A DNA stretch of 33,146 nucleotides from Gemmataceae bacterium (GTDB lineage: Bacteria; Planctomycetota; Planctomycetia; Gemmatales; Gemmataceae): assembly GCA_009692005.1 (NCBI GenBank), contig SHZZ01000040.1, positions 1 to 33,146 on the forward strand. Direction: 5' to 3'. Each line of letters begins with the position of its first letter. Within the stretch, counting starts at the first letter, position 1. Of the stretch, positions 1 to 8,247 are shown piece after piece. The notes under the pieces are model-generated. The model was not told the origin of the DNA, did no database searches, and worked only from the letters and a program-made list of their open reading frames with translations. The position numbers and the translations under genes were made by a program.

Positions 1-2084
1 GGTTGATTCACCAGTGTGTTGGCCTTGGGAGTTTTGTCGTCCTTGCTAAAAGGCACCTGGGCCTGGCCAGAAATCACTATGGAATACTCCCCCGGCTGGC
101 AGTTGGCCTGCGCCTCAAGAACCACCTTGGCCTCGTTTTTGTCCGCCGCAAGCACCACATTCCCCATCTTGATGGAGTTGGGAAACTCCAGCGCTTGCAG
201 GGTCACCTGATTTTTGAAATCAGGCCAGTGGCGTTCGAGCTTGACCGTCAGTTCCAATTTCTCGCCGGCTTTGACCTCGGCGTTGGGTTTTTCAAAGTGC
301 AGGGCATAAGCGGCGGAGTCGCGCACCGATAGGAATTGCTCTCGCATCGGTCGGCTGGAGGAAATGTTGGCTTCGCTCCAAACCCGGGTGTAAGGCCTTA
401 CCTCCCGTTGCATCGTCCCGCTGGCTGTCTTGGCGCTTGCAACCAGCTTGATAGGCACCAGGCTGTCTGGCGCATTTTTGTCAGCCCAGAACACCACCAA
501 CCCGTTGGAATTATTTTTTTGAAACATGATTTGTGAGTGAACGCCTGCGGGCAACCCTTCCGCTTGCACGGTAATCGGCGCAGCGGGACCCTTCTGGTGA
601 ATGATGAGATTCAGCCAGGCGGCGCCACCCTTTCTCAGGTTTAAGCCTGCCGGCCCGGGGTTTTGCGAATGGATTGAAGCGATGGAGAAATCGAATTCGA
701 GGTTTTCCAAAACCAGGACATATTGGTAGCGGGCGCCACCCCGTTTGTAGCGGTCCTGGATGAACAGGTGGTACTTTTTCCCCGCGGTCAAGTTGACCTG
801 GCCGGAGGGGTCGCGCAGATGGCCATCGAAGGCGTTCATGCGGTGGCCGTAATCGTCCAGTTCGACAACCTTATTGCCTTTGTCGTCCTGGATGAAGAGA
901 TAGGGGTCAGCCCGGCCGGCAATGCGCTCGCAGTAAACTTCAATGCTGAAGGGGCCGGTCTCGGCGGGGTCGATTTCATACCAGTCGCCATCGCGTTCTT
1001 TATCGAACCAGCCGGAGACCACCGCAGGGAGCTTCAATTTTTGCGCTTGAGAAACGGTGTTGTTCGGCTCGGCTTCCAGGGTGACGGGGTGTTTCGCCGC
1101 CAGGATGGGCGAAGTCGCCAGGCCAAAATCATTTACCATGGCCAGGTTTTGGAAGCCTTTTAAAGTGCAAGTGGCGGCGGTGGGCAAAACACTGTGCGAG
1201 GAAGGATGTTCTACAAAATGGTATTTGCCCAGGGTGAGCAGATCCTTGGGCGGTTGCACCTTCACGCGCAGCATATCCAGCGGGAGATCATTCACTTGCC
1301 AGTTGCTGGGCTGGGAGTTTTTCCCGAGGTTGCGCCCGAGGAGAGTGATCTCCGACTGCCCTTCGCCTTGCACGGCCCGGGGGAAGACATTTTCCAACTG
1401 CGGTTTGTCACTGATCACCAGCCGATAGGGCTGCCCGCCGCGGAAGGAAAGATCATGAAGGCGGATGAAATAATCGCCATCAGCCGGCGCCAAAAAATCG
1501 AGGAAGGGATCACGGCCATCGTAATCGCTGTTGGAAGCCAGTTGCTTCCCCGTGGCATCATTGAGGAACAAGACGGCGTCGAGTTGGGAATCCAAGCGCT
1601 CGGCGTTGGCAGCGATGGTGATGCGCTGGCCTTTCTTCCCTTTAAAACGGAAGGTGTCTTCCCTGCCGTTGTCGGAGGAGCCTTGCACGATGGAATTGAC
1701 CTCCACCTGCTGGGCTAGATCTTGACTGTCATTGGGTTCCTTTTCCAAAAGTTCCTTGAAGCCGGAAGAAATGGCGAAGGCCCGGGGATTGCTCAGGCCA
1801 AAACGGCCGACAGCCCAGCAATCGTAGGTTCCCGGGGGAACCTTGCCGTCCACCGTGACTTGAAATTTGCGGTCCTTTACCAGAGTTGCTTTGATGCCGG
1901 GATGGTCGAAGAGAAGCGCCCGCGGTTCCTCGAGGTCGGCGCCCTGGATTTCGACTTCAACGGAGGCGCCTTGTGCAGCGCCCAAGGGGGAAATTCGGTC
2001 GAGCCTTGGCGAAGGATAATCAGCCAAAGAAATTCCTGGCAACAAGAGCGCCAGGAAAACGGCTGACAAGGATTTGATCTTCAA
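1..2084 (-). CDS. PPC-domain exported protein (3' end outside window)
   Basis: The frame is open without a stop from a TTG at 2084 to the left edge, about 694 codons, so the C-terminus is missing. The TTG start is chosen because AAGGGG lies 6 nt upstream and an in-frame TGA closes the frame just before it. The product begins with a Sec signal peptide (MKIKSLSAVFLALLLPGISLA). Two pre-peptidase C-terminal (PPC) type beta-sandwich domains are recognisable from the EPND/EPNN openings and D-x-D/DWY cores: residues about 115-225 and 337-470. An IPT/TIG-like stretch lies near 230-255. The rest is beta-rich and resembles further Ig-like modules. It lies 13 nt after the DUF1501 gene and is the third gene of the operon. 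Such trios are common in Planctomycetota. A role at the cell envelope, perhaps in binding or degrading a polymer, is inference; no catalytic residues are visible in the part seen. Confidence 0.88.
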   Translation of the reverse strand, partial: MKIKSLSAVFLALLLPGISLADYPSPRLDRISPLGAAQGASVEVEIQGADLEEPRALLFDHPGIKATLVKDRKFQVTVDGKVPPGTYDCWAVGRFGLSNPRAFAISSGFKELLEKEPNDSQDLAQQVEVNSIVQGSSDNGREDTFRFKGKKGQRITIAANAERLDSQLDAVLFLNDATGKQLASNSDYDGRDPFLDFLAPADGDYFIRLHDLSFRGGQPYRLVISDKPQLENVFPRAVQGEGQSEITLLGRNLGKNSQPSNWQVNDLPLDMLRVKVQPPKDLLTLGKYHFVEHPSSHSVLPTAATCTLKGFQNLAMVNDFGLATSPILAAKHPVTLEAEPNNTVSQAQKLKLPAVVSGWFDKERDGDWYEIDPAETGPFSIEVYCERIAGRADPYLFIQDDKGNKVVELDDYGHRMNAFDGHLRDPSGQVNLTAGKKYHLFIQDRYKRGGARYQYVLVLENLEFDFSIASIHSQNPGPAGLNLRKGGAAWLNLIIHQKGPAAPITVQAEGLPAGVHSQIMFQKNNSNGLVVFWADKNAPDSLVPIKLVASAKTASGTMQREVRPYTRVWSEANISSSRPMREQFLSVRDSAAYALHFEKPNAEVKAGEKLELTVKLERHWPDFKNQVTLQALEFPNSIKMGNVVLAADKNEAKVVLEAQANCQPGEYSIVISGQAQVPFSKDDKTPKANTLVNQ

Positions 2085-2097
2085 GCGGAACCCCTTG

Positions 2098-3420
2098 CTA
2101 CCCGATCAATTCCTGAATGGGTTCGCCTTCGTTCAAAATTGGCATGGGCCTTTGCGCCTGGTCATAAAACACCGTGTTGTGGTCGATACCCAGCGCACGG
2201 TACATGGTGGCCAGCACGCAACCGGGAGAAGCTGGTTTGCTGGTGGGATACTCGGCGTTGGCGTTGGTTGTGCCGATCGCCTGGCCCATTTTCAACCCCC
2301 CGCCGGCGTAAAGCACCGACATGGCGCCTGGCCAGTGATCGCGGCCGGCGCCGGAATTAATGCGCGGCGTTCGCCCGAACTCGCCCATGGCCATGACCAG
2401 CACTTCGTCTTGCAAGCCGCGCGCGCACAGGTCCTCCACCAGGGCGCTAACCGCCTGGTCGAACCTGGGCAGCAGGTTGTTTTTCAAGGCTTTGAAGTTG
2501 TCACCATGGGTGTCCCATCCGCCGCCGGCCTGGATGGTGACAAAAGTCACGCCGGATTCCACCAGCCTGCGGCCCAGCAGGCAGGATTGCCCGAGGTCGT
2601 TCCGGCCATAGGCCTCGCGGAGCGGCGCCGGTTCCTGGTTGATATCGAAAGCCTTTTGCGCCTTGGTGTTGGTCACCATTTCAAAAGCATCGCGGTAGAA
2701 GGAATCCAGCCCTTGCAAATCGCCCTTGGCATCGATGTCGCGGCGAATGGTGTCGATGTCTTTCAAAAGGTCGCGCCTGCGGTTCAACCGTTCTGCCGGA
2801 ATCCGTTGCGGGAGTTTTAAATTGCGCACCTGGAAAGAGTCGCTGTTGGGGTCGTTGTCCGGGGCGAAGGGGTTGTACGAGGCGCCCAGGTAGGCGGCCT
2901 TTCCCAGGCTCAACAAGCGCGGCAAATTCACATACGGCGGCATGACCGGATTGTTGGCGCCCTTCACTTTGGCCACCACCGAGCCGGTGGAAGGGAAAAT
3001 GTTGTCGTTCACTTCAATGGTTGGCTGGTAACCGGTCAGCATCCATTGCGAGCCCATGCCGTGGCCGGCGTTGGTGTGCGTGGCCGAGCGCAGAATGGCC
3101 AGCTTGTCCATGATCTTTGCCTGCCTGGGCAGGTGTTCGCTGATTTGGACGCCGTTCACTTTGGTGGCGATTGGCTTGAACTCGCCGCGAATCTCGGTGG
3201 GGGCGTTCGGTTTCAAATCGTACATATCAAGGTGGCTGGGGCCGCCTGCTTGCCAGATGAGAATGACCGAGCGCTTTTTGCCGACCGGGTTGCTTTCGGC
3301 CCTGGCGCGCAAAAGCGAGGGCAAAGCCAGCCCGCCCAAGGCCAGCGAACCAAGGCTCAGGAAGGTTCGCCTCTTGATCCCGTCACAGGTTGAATTACCC
3401 CGGCCCATGAAATCCAGCAT
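2098..3420 (-). CDS. DUF1501 protein with Tat signal
   Basis: This 440-residue protein starts at an ATG preceded by AAGGAG with 7 nt spacing. The N-terminus carries a twin-arginine signal (KRRTFLSLG at residues 16-24, followed by a hydrophobic stretch), so it is probably exported folded. Family features are the VILIWQAGGPSHLDMYDLKP block near the start and the GEFGRTPRIN...GRDHWPGAMS block near residues 343-370, which mark DUF1501 of the alkaline-phosphatase/sulfatase-like superfamily. No enzymatic activity is established for the family to my knowledge. Genes for DUF1501 and DUF1549/DUF1553 proteins are habitually adjacent in Planctomycetota and Verrucomicrobia, which suggests the products act together. 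Here the gap to the upstream gene is 12 nt and to the downstream gene 13 nt, consistent with one transcript. Confidence 0.93.
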   Translation of the reverse strand: MLDFMGRGNSTCDGIKRRTFLSLGSLALGGLALPSLLRARAESNPVGKKRSVILIWQAGGPSHLDMYDLKPNAPTEIRGEFKPIATKVNGVQISEHLPRQAKIMDKLAILRSATHTNAGHGMGSQWMLTGYQPTIEVNDNIFPSTGSVVAKVKGANNPVMPPYVNLPRLLSLGKAAYLGASYNPFAPDNDPNSDSFQVRNLKLPQRIPAERLNRRRDLLKDIDTIRRDIDAKGDLQGLDSFYRDAFEMVTNTKAQKAFDINQEPAPLREAYGRNDLGQSCLLGRRLVESGVTFVTIQAGGGWDTHGDNFKALKNNLLPRFDQAVSALVEDLCARGLQDEVLVMAMGEFGRTPRINSGAGRDHWPGAMSVLYAGGGLKMGQAIGTTNANAEYPTSKPASPGCVLATMYRALGIDHNTVFYDQAQRPMPILNEGEPIQELIG

Positions 3421-3432
3421 GCCTCTTCTCCT

Positions 3433-5877
3433 TCAATGGTTGAACAGGAACTCTCGCGAGTTCAAGATCGCCCACAGCACATCTTCAAACGCTTGTTGCT
3501 TGTTCTCAACCTTGTTAATAAAAGCAGTGATTTTGGTTTTCTCATCCGTGGTGGGTCGGCGGGAGAAGGCAGCCAGGTACAACTCGCCCACGATTTCCTC
3601 CGCCGACTTTTTCGCCTTGATTAACCCGGCCAGACGGCCATCGCCACCAGAGATCTTTCCCTCGATCTCGTCGGAGTTGGCCAACAGGAGCACCTGGGCC
3701 AAAGTGGCGCTGGAGGACCGTTCGCATTCGCAGGCGGTCACCCGGCGCGGCCGGTCAAATGTATCGAGGAAGTACGACCCGAAGTTTTCGTGTGGCAAAT
3801 CAATGGCGCGCCCGTTGGCGTTGATCCCGGTCAACCCCGACTTGCTGCCGGACAATTGGTTGACGCTGTCGAATAACACTTCGGCGGGCAGGCGGCGGGC
3901 GTAATAGCGGGCGAAATTCTGCTGGTCGTTTTTGTTATGCGGGCTGGGCTGCGAACCAAGCTGGTAAACCCGGCTGTTGACAATCATGCGGATGACGCTT
4001 TTCATGTTGAACTTCTGGCGTATGAATTCCTGGGCCAGGAAATCCAGCAACTCGGGGTTGCTGGGCGGGTTGGTCTCGCGCAGATCGTCCACTTCCTGGA
4101 ACAGCCCGCGGCCGAGGAAGTGCCCCCACATGCGGTTGACAAATGTCTTGGCGAAGTAGGGGTTTTCGGGTTTGGCCATCCAGTCGACCAGAGCGTGGCG
4201 CGGATCTTCCTCCGCGGGAAATTTTACCTCCGGGCCATCGAGATACTTTGGCTCCGGGGTCTTGCCTGTTAGCGGGTTTTTTTCTCCGGTGGTCGGCGTG
4301 GGGGAGGCAAAGTAAGGGGGCGGTTCGCCAAAGCTCTTTCTTCCCAGTCGGGTAAAAAACCCTGCCAGGCCGTAGTAATCCGCCTGGCCCCAGCGCTCAT
4401 AGGGATGGTGATGACAGCGCGCGCATTGCAGCCGCACACCCAGGAAAACTTGCGCGGTGTCGGCCGTCACCTGATGCACCTGATCATCGCGGCTTTGCCA
4501 ATACCAATTCACTGCCGGGGCGTCCTGCCATTCTCCCGACGCCGCCACGATGCCCCGCACGAACTCATCGTAGGGCCGGTTGCGAGCGATCATGTCTTTA
4601 ATCCAATTGTGGAAGGCGTAGGCGGCTCGGTCGGCGCCAGCATGGCTGGAGTTGCGCAAAATCACGCCCCAGCGCATGGCGAAGTTGGCGGGGTAATCCG
4701 GCCCATCCAAAAGCTTGTCAATCAACCGGGGGCGCTTGTCGGGCCTGGTATCGTCTAAAAAGACGCGAGTTTCCTCTGGCCTGGGAAGCCGTCCGCACAG
4801 GTCAACAAATAATCTGCGGATGAAGGCCCCATCGTCGCACGGAGCGGATGGCTCGAGGCCGAGTTTCTTCCACTTGTTCATGGCCAGTTCGTCAATCTTT
4901 CCCGCCGGTTGAAATCCCGTGAACTGCGTGGTTGGCTTTCCATGGGGAACAATCGCCCTGCTGGCGCCGACGAACCCCATGTGACGGGCCATGATCACCG
5001 CTTCACCGCTTTGGCTGCCGCCTTGAACCAACCCTTGAGGGTCCACCGTGCCGATGGTTTCGATGTTGGAGGAGAATTCGCTCTGGCGGGTGACATCGCG
5101 TAGGCTGCCATCGGAATACTCAGCAATCACGGCAATTTGCTGAACGCTGCCGAGTTTAAAGGAGAAATCGGCAGGGAGCACCCGGAGGCGCTGCAGTGCG
5201 AGGGAGCTTTTGGCGACCGGAGGCGCGCCAGCCGCAAGCCAACGCGACACCAATTGGTAATCGGCAGTGCCGGGGTGCAGCTTTTTTCCACCGCCATGCG
5301 GCGCCTGGCCCGAAGGCTTCAACAAAAACAGGCTGGCCTCGGGGCTGGAAGGGGAAACCCTTCTTCCCCGTGCTTCTAAAACGATGCTTTCGTAATCAAA
5401 GTCGGTGTCAAAGCCAAAGAGGGAAAGTTTGAAGCCGTTCTGCCCGCTGGCCTTGCCATGGCATCCGCCGGCGTTGCAACCGAGTTTACTCAACAGGGGA
5501 ACGATCTCGGTTTTGAAGTCGATGGAACGGCCATGGGAAAAACCGCTGACCAGGACCGGCGCCTTGGCGGTTTCCCCGGCCAGGGTGATGTGGATGGTGG
5601 TTTCGCCGTCCCCGGTGGGAACGACATGCCCCGAGCTTGCGACCCGGGCGACTTTCTCGTTGGCCGAGGAATAGGCGGCCTTGTTAGTGACATCGTTGCC
5701 GGCTTGCGAAACCAGGATTTGCCAGTTGGCAAAGGGGTCGGGCAGGGAGATTTTTTGCTGAGGTGAAAGGACCGTCAGGGGTTGGGCCTGAACATTTCCG
5801 GCGACTGCCAGTAGGGAAAGTAGGCAGGGCAGACCCAAGGTAAGGAGAGAAGGCAACTTGGTAAACTTATGCTTCAA
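3433..5877 (-). CDS. Cytochrome-like DUF1549/DUF1553 (PSCyt2/PSD1) protein
   Basis: This is the first gene of the three-gene operon. The frame is open from a TTG at 5910, but the TTG at 5877 gives a more natural signal peptide (Lys/His-rich start, then LLTLGLPCLLSLLAVAG), so I place the start there; neither has a strong ribosome site. Visible order: signal peptide, an Ig/BIG2-like domain, a cytochrome-c-like segment with GCNAGGCHG around residue 135, a second BIG2-like domain, a DUF1549 domain with a second haem-type motif (CARCHHHPYERW, about residue 485), then DUF1553 at the C-terminus (VNRMWGHFLGRGL, then RRLPAEVLFDS). Both CxxCH-like sites suggest covalent haem, although the first is CxxxxCH and may not bind haem. 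The protein is presumably periplasmic and works with the adjacent DUF1501 product. The substrate is unknown. Confidence 0.9.
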   Translation of the reverse strand: MKHKFTKLPSLLTLGLPCLLSLLAVAGNVQAQPLTVLSPQQKISLPDPFANWQILVSQAGNDVTNKAAYSSANEKVARVASSGHVVPTGDGETTIHITLAGETAKAPVLVSGFSHGRSIDFKTEIVPLLSKLGCNAGGCHGKASGQNGFKLSLFGFDTDFDYESIVLEARGRRVSPSSPEASLFLLKPSGQAPHGGGKKLHPGTADYQLVSRWLAAGAPPVAKSSLALQRLRVLPADFSFKLGSVQQIAVIAEYSDGSLRDVTRQSEFSSNIETIGTVDPQGLVQGGSQSGEAVIMARHMGFVGASRAIVPHGKPTTQFTGFQPAGKIDELAMNKWKKLGLEPSAPCDDGAFIRRLFVDLCGRLPRPEETRVFLDDTRPDKRPRLIDKLLDGPDYPANFAMRWGVILRNSSHAGADRAAYAFHNWIKDMIARNRPYDEFVRGIVAASGEWQDAPAVNWYWQSRDDQVHQVTADTAQVFLGVRLQCARCHHHPYERWGQADYYGLAGFFTRLGRKSFGEPPPYFASPTPTTGEKNPLTGKTPEPKYLDGPEVKFPAEEDPRHALVDWMAKPENPYFAKTFVNRMWGHFLGRGLFQEVDDLRETNPPSNPELLDFLAQEFIRQKFNMKSVIRMIVNSRVYQLGSQPSPHNKNDQQNFARYYARRLPAEVLFDSVNQLSGSKSGLTGINANGRAIDLPHENFGSYFLDTFDRPRRVTACECERSSSATLAQVLLLANSDEIEGKISGGDGRLAGLIKAKKSAEEIVGELYLAAFSRRPTTDEKTKITAFINKVENKQQAFEDVLWAILNSREFLFNH

Positions 5878-5934
5878 ATCAGCACCAAGGTGGGAAGGTG
5901 TGCTATTCAAGGCAGGCTTAAATTAAGGTGGGAA

Positions 5935-5963
5935 ATTATCCCCGGGTATAGTCTACCACTCAA
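5935..5963 (-). promoter_or_regulatory. Sigma-70-like promoter of the DUF1549-DUF1501-PPC operon
   Basis: On the minus strand there is a -35 TTGAGT (5958-5963), a 17-nt spacer and a -10 GATAAT (5935-5940), each close to consensus. The predicted transcription start near 5928 leaves about 50 nt of leader before the preferred start at 5877 and 18 nt before the alternative TTG at 5910. Confidence 0.6.
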
Positions 5964-6063
5964 TCGCGACTGGGGCCAATACAATTCGGCCTGTTGTCTT
6001 CCACAGGTAGAAATGTCCCCTTTTCTGCGCTGGTCAAGGTGCAAGGGTGATTAGTTCTTCCCT

Positions 6064-6121
6064 GGGATCGCCGCGCTCCAGCGCGGCTTCTTCCTTTGCC
6101 AGGCTGGAGCCTGGCGTTCCC
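6064..6121. repeat. Dispersed double-palindrome repeat, copy 1
   Basis: This 58-nt unit contains two adjacent palindromes, GCCGCGC-tcca-GCGCGGC and CCAGGCT-gg-AGCCTGG, joined by a TTCTTCCTTTG-type linker and ending in CGTTCCC. A near-identical unit lies at 22013-22071, which differs mainly in loop bases. Both copies are intergenic. This is the pattern of a REP-like family that spreads without its own transposase. Confidence 0.75.
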
Positions 6122-6129
6122 GGGGAGAA

Positions 6130-6308
6130 GAAGCGGGCAAGATGCCCGCGCACCCAGGAAGCAAACCCTTCAACGGCGCCAACACCCAACAGGTACGGGG
6201 AATCTCCTGGGGACCGTGGGATTCCCTGGGTACGCGGGCCTCTGGCCCGCATGAAGAAGATAAAGAAGATAAAGAAGCGGGCAAGATGCCCGCGCACCCA
6301 GGAAGCAA
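6130..6308. repeat. Palindrome-rich repeat cluster with a 35-nt exact duplication
   Basis: The same 35 nt occurs at 6130-6164 and 6274-6308 (begins GAAGCGGGCAAGATGCCCGC). Its core GCGGGC-aag-atGCCCGC is palindromic. Between the copies lies another palindrome, GCGGGCC-tct-GGCCCGC (6234-6250), followed by short GAAGATAAA tandem repeats (about 6252-6276). The region lies between the operon promoter and the 3' end of the ggt-like gene and has no convincing coding frame. Confidence 0.8.
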
Positions 6309-6346
6309 GCGCCAGCGCGGGGTGCAAGCAGGGGGAGAACCTGGCC

Positions 6347-8047
6347 TCACCAGCCGACGGCGGCGCCGTCTTTTCTCGCTTCCGACCCGCCGTGCAAAAT
6401 TCCCGTTTGCGGATCGATCAAAATACCCTGGTACCCGCCCCCGTTGACCCGGGTCCAGGTAATCTTGTGCCCTCGTCGTGCCAACTCCCGGGCCACCGGT
6501 TCCGGAATCCCCTGTTCCAAAATGGCAGTGCCGCCCTCCTTATCCCCTTCCAGCCCGGTCGGCGTCGCCGATCCCTTGTGCTCCACGCGCGGCGCTTCAC
6601 CCGCTGTCTGCACATTCATCTGAAAATCAATCAGGTTGCACAGCACCTGCACATGCCCCTGCGGCTGCATGTCACCCCCCATGACCCCAAAAACGAAATA
6701 GGGTTTGCCTTCCTTGGTGACCAGTGCGGGGATGATGGTGTGAAATGGGCGCTTGCCCGGCTCGAAGCGGTTGGGGTGCTTTACATCCAGGGAGAAAAGG
6801 CAGCCGCGGTTCTGTAAAGCAAAACCCAAATCGCCAGGAGTCATGCCCGAACCGAAACCGTAGTAATTGCTCTGAATCAGCGAGACGCAGTTGTGGTCTT
6901 TATCAACGGCGCAAAGATAGATGGTGTCGCTCTTGCTGATCTTTGGATCACCGGGCGGAGTTCCCGTGAGGGCCTTGTCCATTTGAATCAGGGCTCTCCG
7001 TTTTTCCGCGTACGGTTTCGAGATCAACTCTTTGACCGGGACGGGAACGAATTCCGGGTCGGCATAAAACCTGGCGCGGTCGGCATAGGCCAGTTTTTTC
7101 GCCTCCAGAAGCAAGTGCCAGTAATCGGCGGAGTTCGGCCCCATGGAGCGCAGATCGTATTTCTCCAAAAGGTTGAGCATCTGCAAAACGCTAATGCCCT
7201 GCCCAGGCGGGGGCAACTCCCACACTTCGTGCCCGCGGTAGCTGGTGGAAACCGGATCCACCCAGAGGGAACGGTGTTTTTGCAAATCCTCAAGGGAAAG
7301 ATATCCGCCGTTTTGTTTTGAAAAGTCCGCCAGCTTCTGGGCAATTTCGCCTTGATAAAAAGCATCGCGCCCCTGCTCGCCGATCATTTGATAGGTCTTG
7401 GCCAGAGCGGGGTTCTTGAAGAGTTCGCCATTTCTGGGCGCTTTCCCCCCGGGCAAATAGACCTGGCGGGAACCAGGATCCTGTGCGAGTTTCCGCTCGG
7501 CGCCACGCCAATACCCCGAGATCACCTCGGTGACGGGAAATCCCTCTTGGGCATAAGCCACGCTGGGCGCCAGGAGATCTTTCATGGGCAGCGAGCCAAA
7601 GCGCTTGCGCAACTCTTCCCAGCCATCGACACATCCGGGCACCGACCAGCTTAAAGGGCCGGAGTCGGGAATTTGCGCCAATCCAAGGTCGGAAAAAATT
7701 TTGACATTCAAGCTGCGGGGCGCACGGCCGTTGGCGTTCAGCCCGTAAAGCTTTTTGCTCTTGGCATCCCAGACAATGGCGAAGAGGTCCCCGCCGATCC
7801 CGCACGACATCGGCTCCATGAGGCCGATGGCGGCGCTGGTGGCGACGGCGGCATCGATGGCGTTGCCGCCTTTTTTCAAGATGTCCAAGCCTACTTGCGC
7901 CGCCAGGGGGTGGCTGGTGGCCACCATGCCGCGATTGGCCAGCACTGGCGACCGCCCAGATTTACCCGCCACAGGAGTTGGCCTTTCAAAACACATGCCC
8001 CAGGATCCCGTTGTCAGAAGAAGAATCCCCGCGATGATGCAGCGCAT
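6347..8047 (-). CDS. ggt: Gamma-glutamyltranspeptidase family protein
   Basis: A 566-residue protein. The frame extends upstream to 8167, but the ATG at 8047 has AGGAG 7 nt before it and opens a signal peptide (MRCIIAGILLLTTGSWGMCF), so it is the likely start. Family features: the N-terminal VATSHPLAAQVGLDILKKGG block, GGIGGDLF-type block MSCGIGGDLF, the self-processing site SDTIYLCAVD with candidate nucleophile Thr375, then QSNYYGFGSG and LQNRG, and GGDMQPQGHVQ near the C-terminus. Gamma-glutamyltranspeptidases cleave themselves before this Thr and then hydrolyse or transfer gamma-glutamyl groups, for example from glutathione, in the periplasm. The second position after the Thr is Tyr, where the well-studied enterobacterial enzymes have His. 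That places it in a divergent branch, so the substrate is uncertain. No clear promoter or terminator was found. Confidence 0.92.
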   Translation of the reverse strand: MRCIIAGILLLTTGSWGMCFERPTPVAGKSGRSPVLANRGMVATSHPLAAQVGLDILKKGGNAIDAAVATSAAIGLMEPMSCGIGGDLFAIVWDAKSKKLYGLNANGRAPRSLNVKIFSDLGLAQIPDSGPLSWSVPGCVDGWEELRKRFGSLPMKDLLAPSVAYAQEGFPVTEVISGYWRGAERKLAQDPGSRQVYLPGGKAPRNGELFKNPALAKTYQMIGEQGRDAFYQGEIAQKLADFSKQNGGYLSLEDLQKHRSLWVDPVSTSYRGHEVWELPPPGQGISVLQMLNLLEKYDLRSMGPNSADYWHLLLEAKKLAYADRARFYADPEFVPVPVKELISKPYAEKRRALIQMDKALTGTPPGDPKISKSDTIYLCAVDKDHNCVSLIQSNYYGFGSGMTPGDLGFALQNRGCLFSLDVKHPNRFEPGKRPFHTIIPALVTKEGKPYFVFGVMGGDMQPQGHVQVLCNLIDFQMNVQTAGEAPRVEHKGSATPTGLEGDKEGGTAILEQGIPEPVARELARRGHKITWTRVNGGGYQGILIDPQTGILHGGSEARKDGAAVGW

Positions 8048-8168
8048 CTTTTCGCTCCTGATTTGAACTCGTGGATTCAACCAAGTAAACCAGGATTCTA
8101 CTTGGTCTAAAGGCTCATGGGTACAAACTAAAACCCAAGGGGTTGTTTTTCGCCACCACTGTAACAAG

Positions 8169-8205
8169 CTCAGGGAGGGCCGCCTTCCAGCAGCGCCTCC
8201 CTGAG
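8169..8205 (-). terminator. Hairpin after the giant-protein gene
   Basis: A perfect 10-bp stem (8169-8178 with 8196-8205, CTCAGGGAGG type) and a 17-nt loop lie about 40 nt downstream of the stop at 8248. Only a weak T stretch follows on the minus strand, so termination is likely but not certain. Confidence 0.5.
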
Positions 8206-8247
8206 GGTCAATAGGGTCCAGGAGTAGTACCGTCCCCGGTGGGACAG

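Noticed and set aside
2074-2820. 248-codon plus frame opposite the DUF1501 gene
   Set aside because: It lies wholly over a conserved gene on the other strand; many similar frames (for example 3056-3904, 12883-13578, 14861-15622, 16139-16861) arise from GC-rich third positions.
6034-6350. Short frames through the repeat cluster (about 97-101 codons on both strands)
   Set aside because: They translate palindromic repeats and have no ribosome sites.
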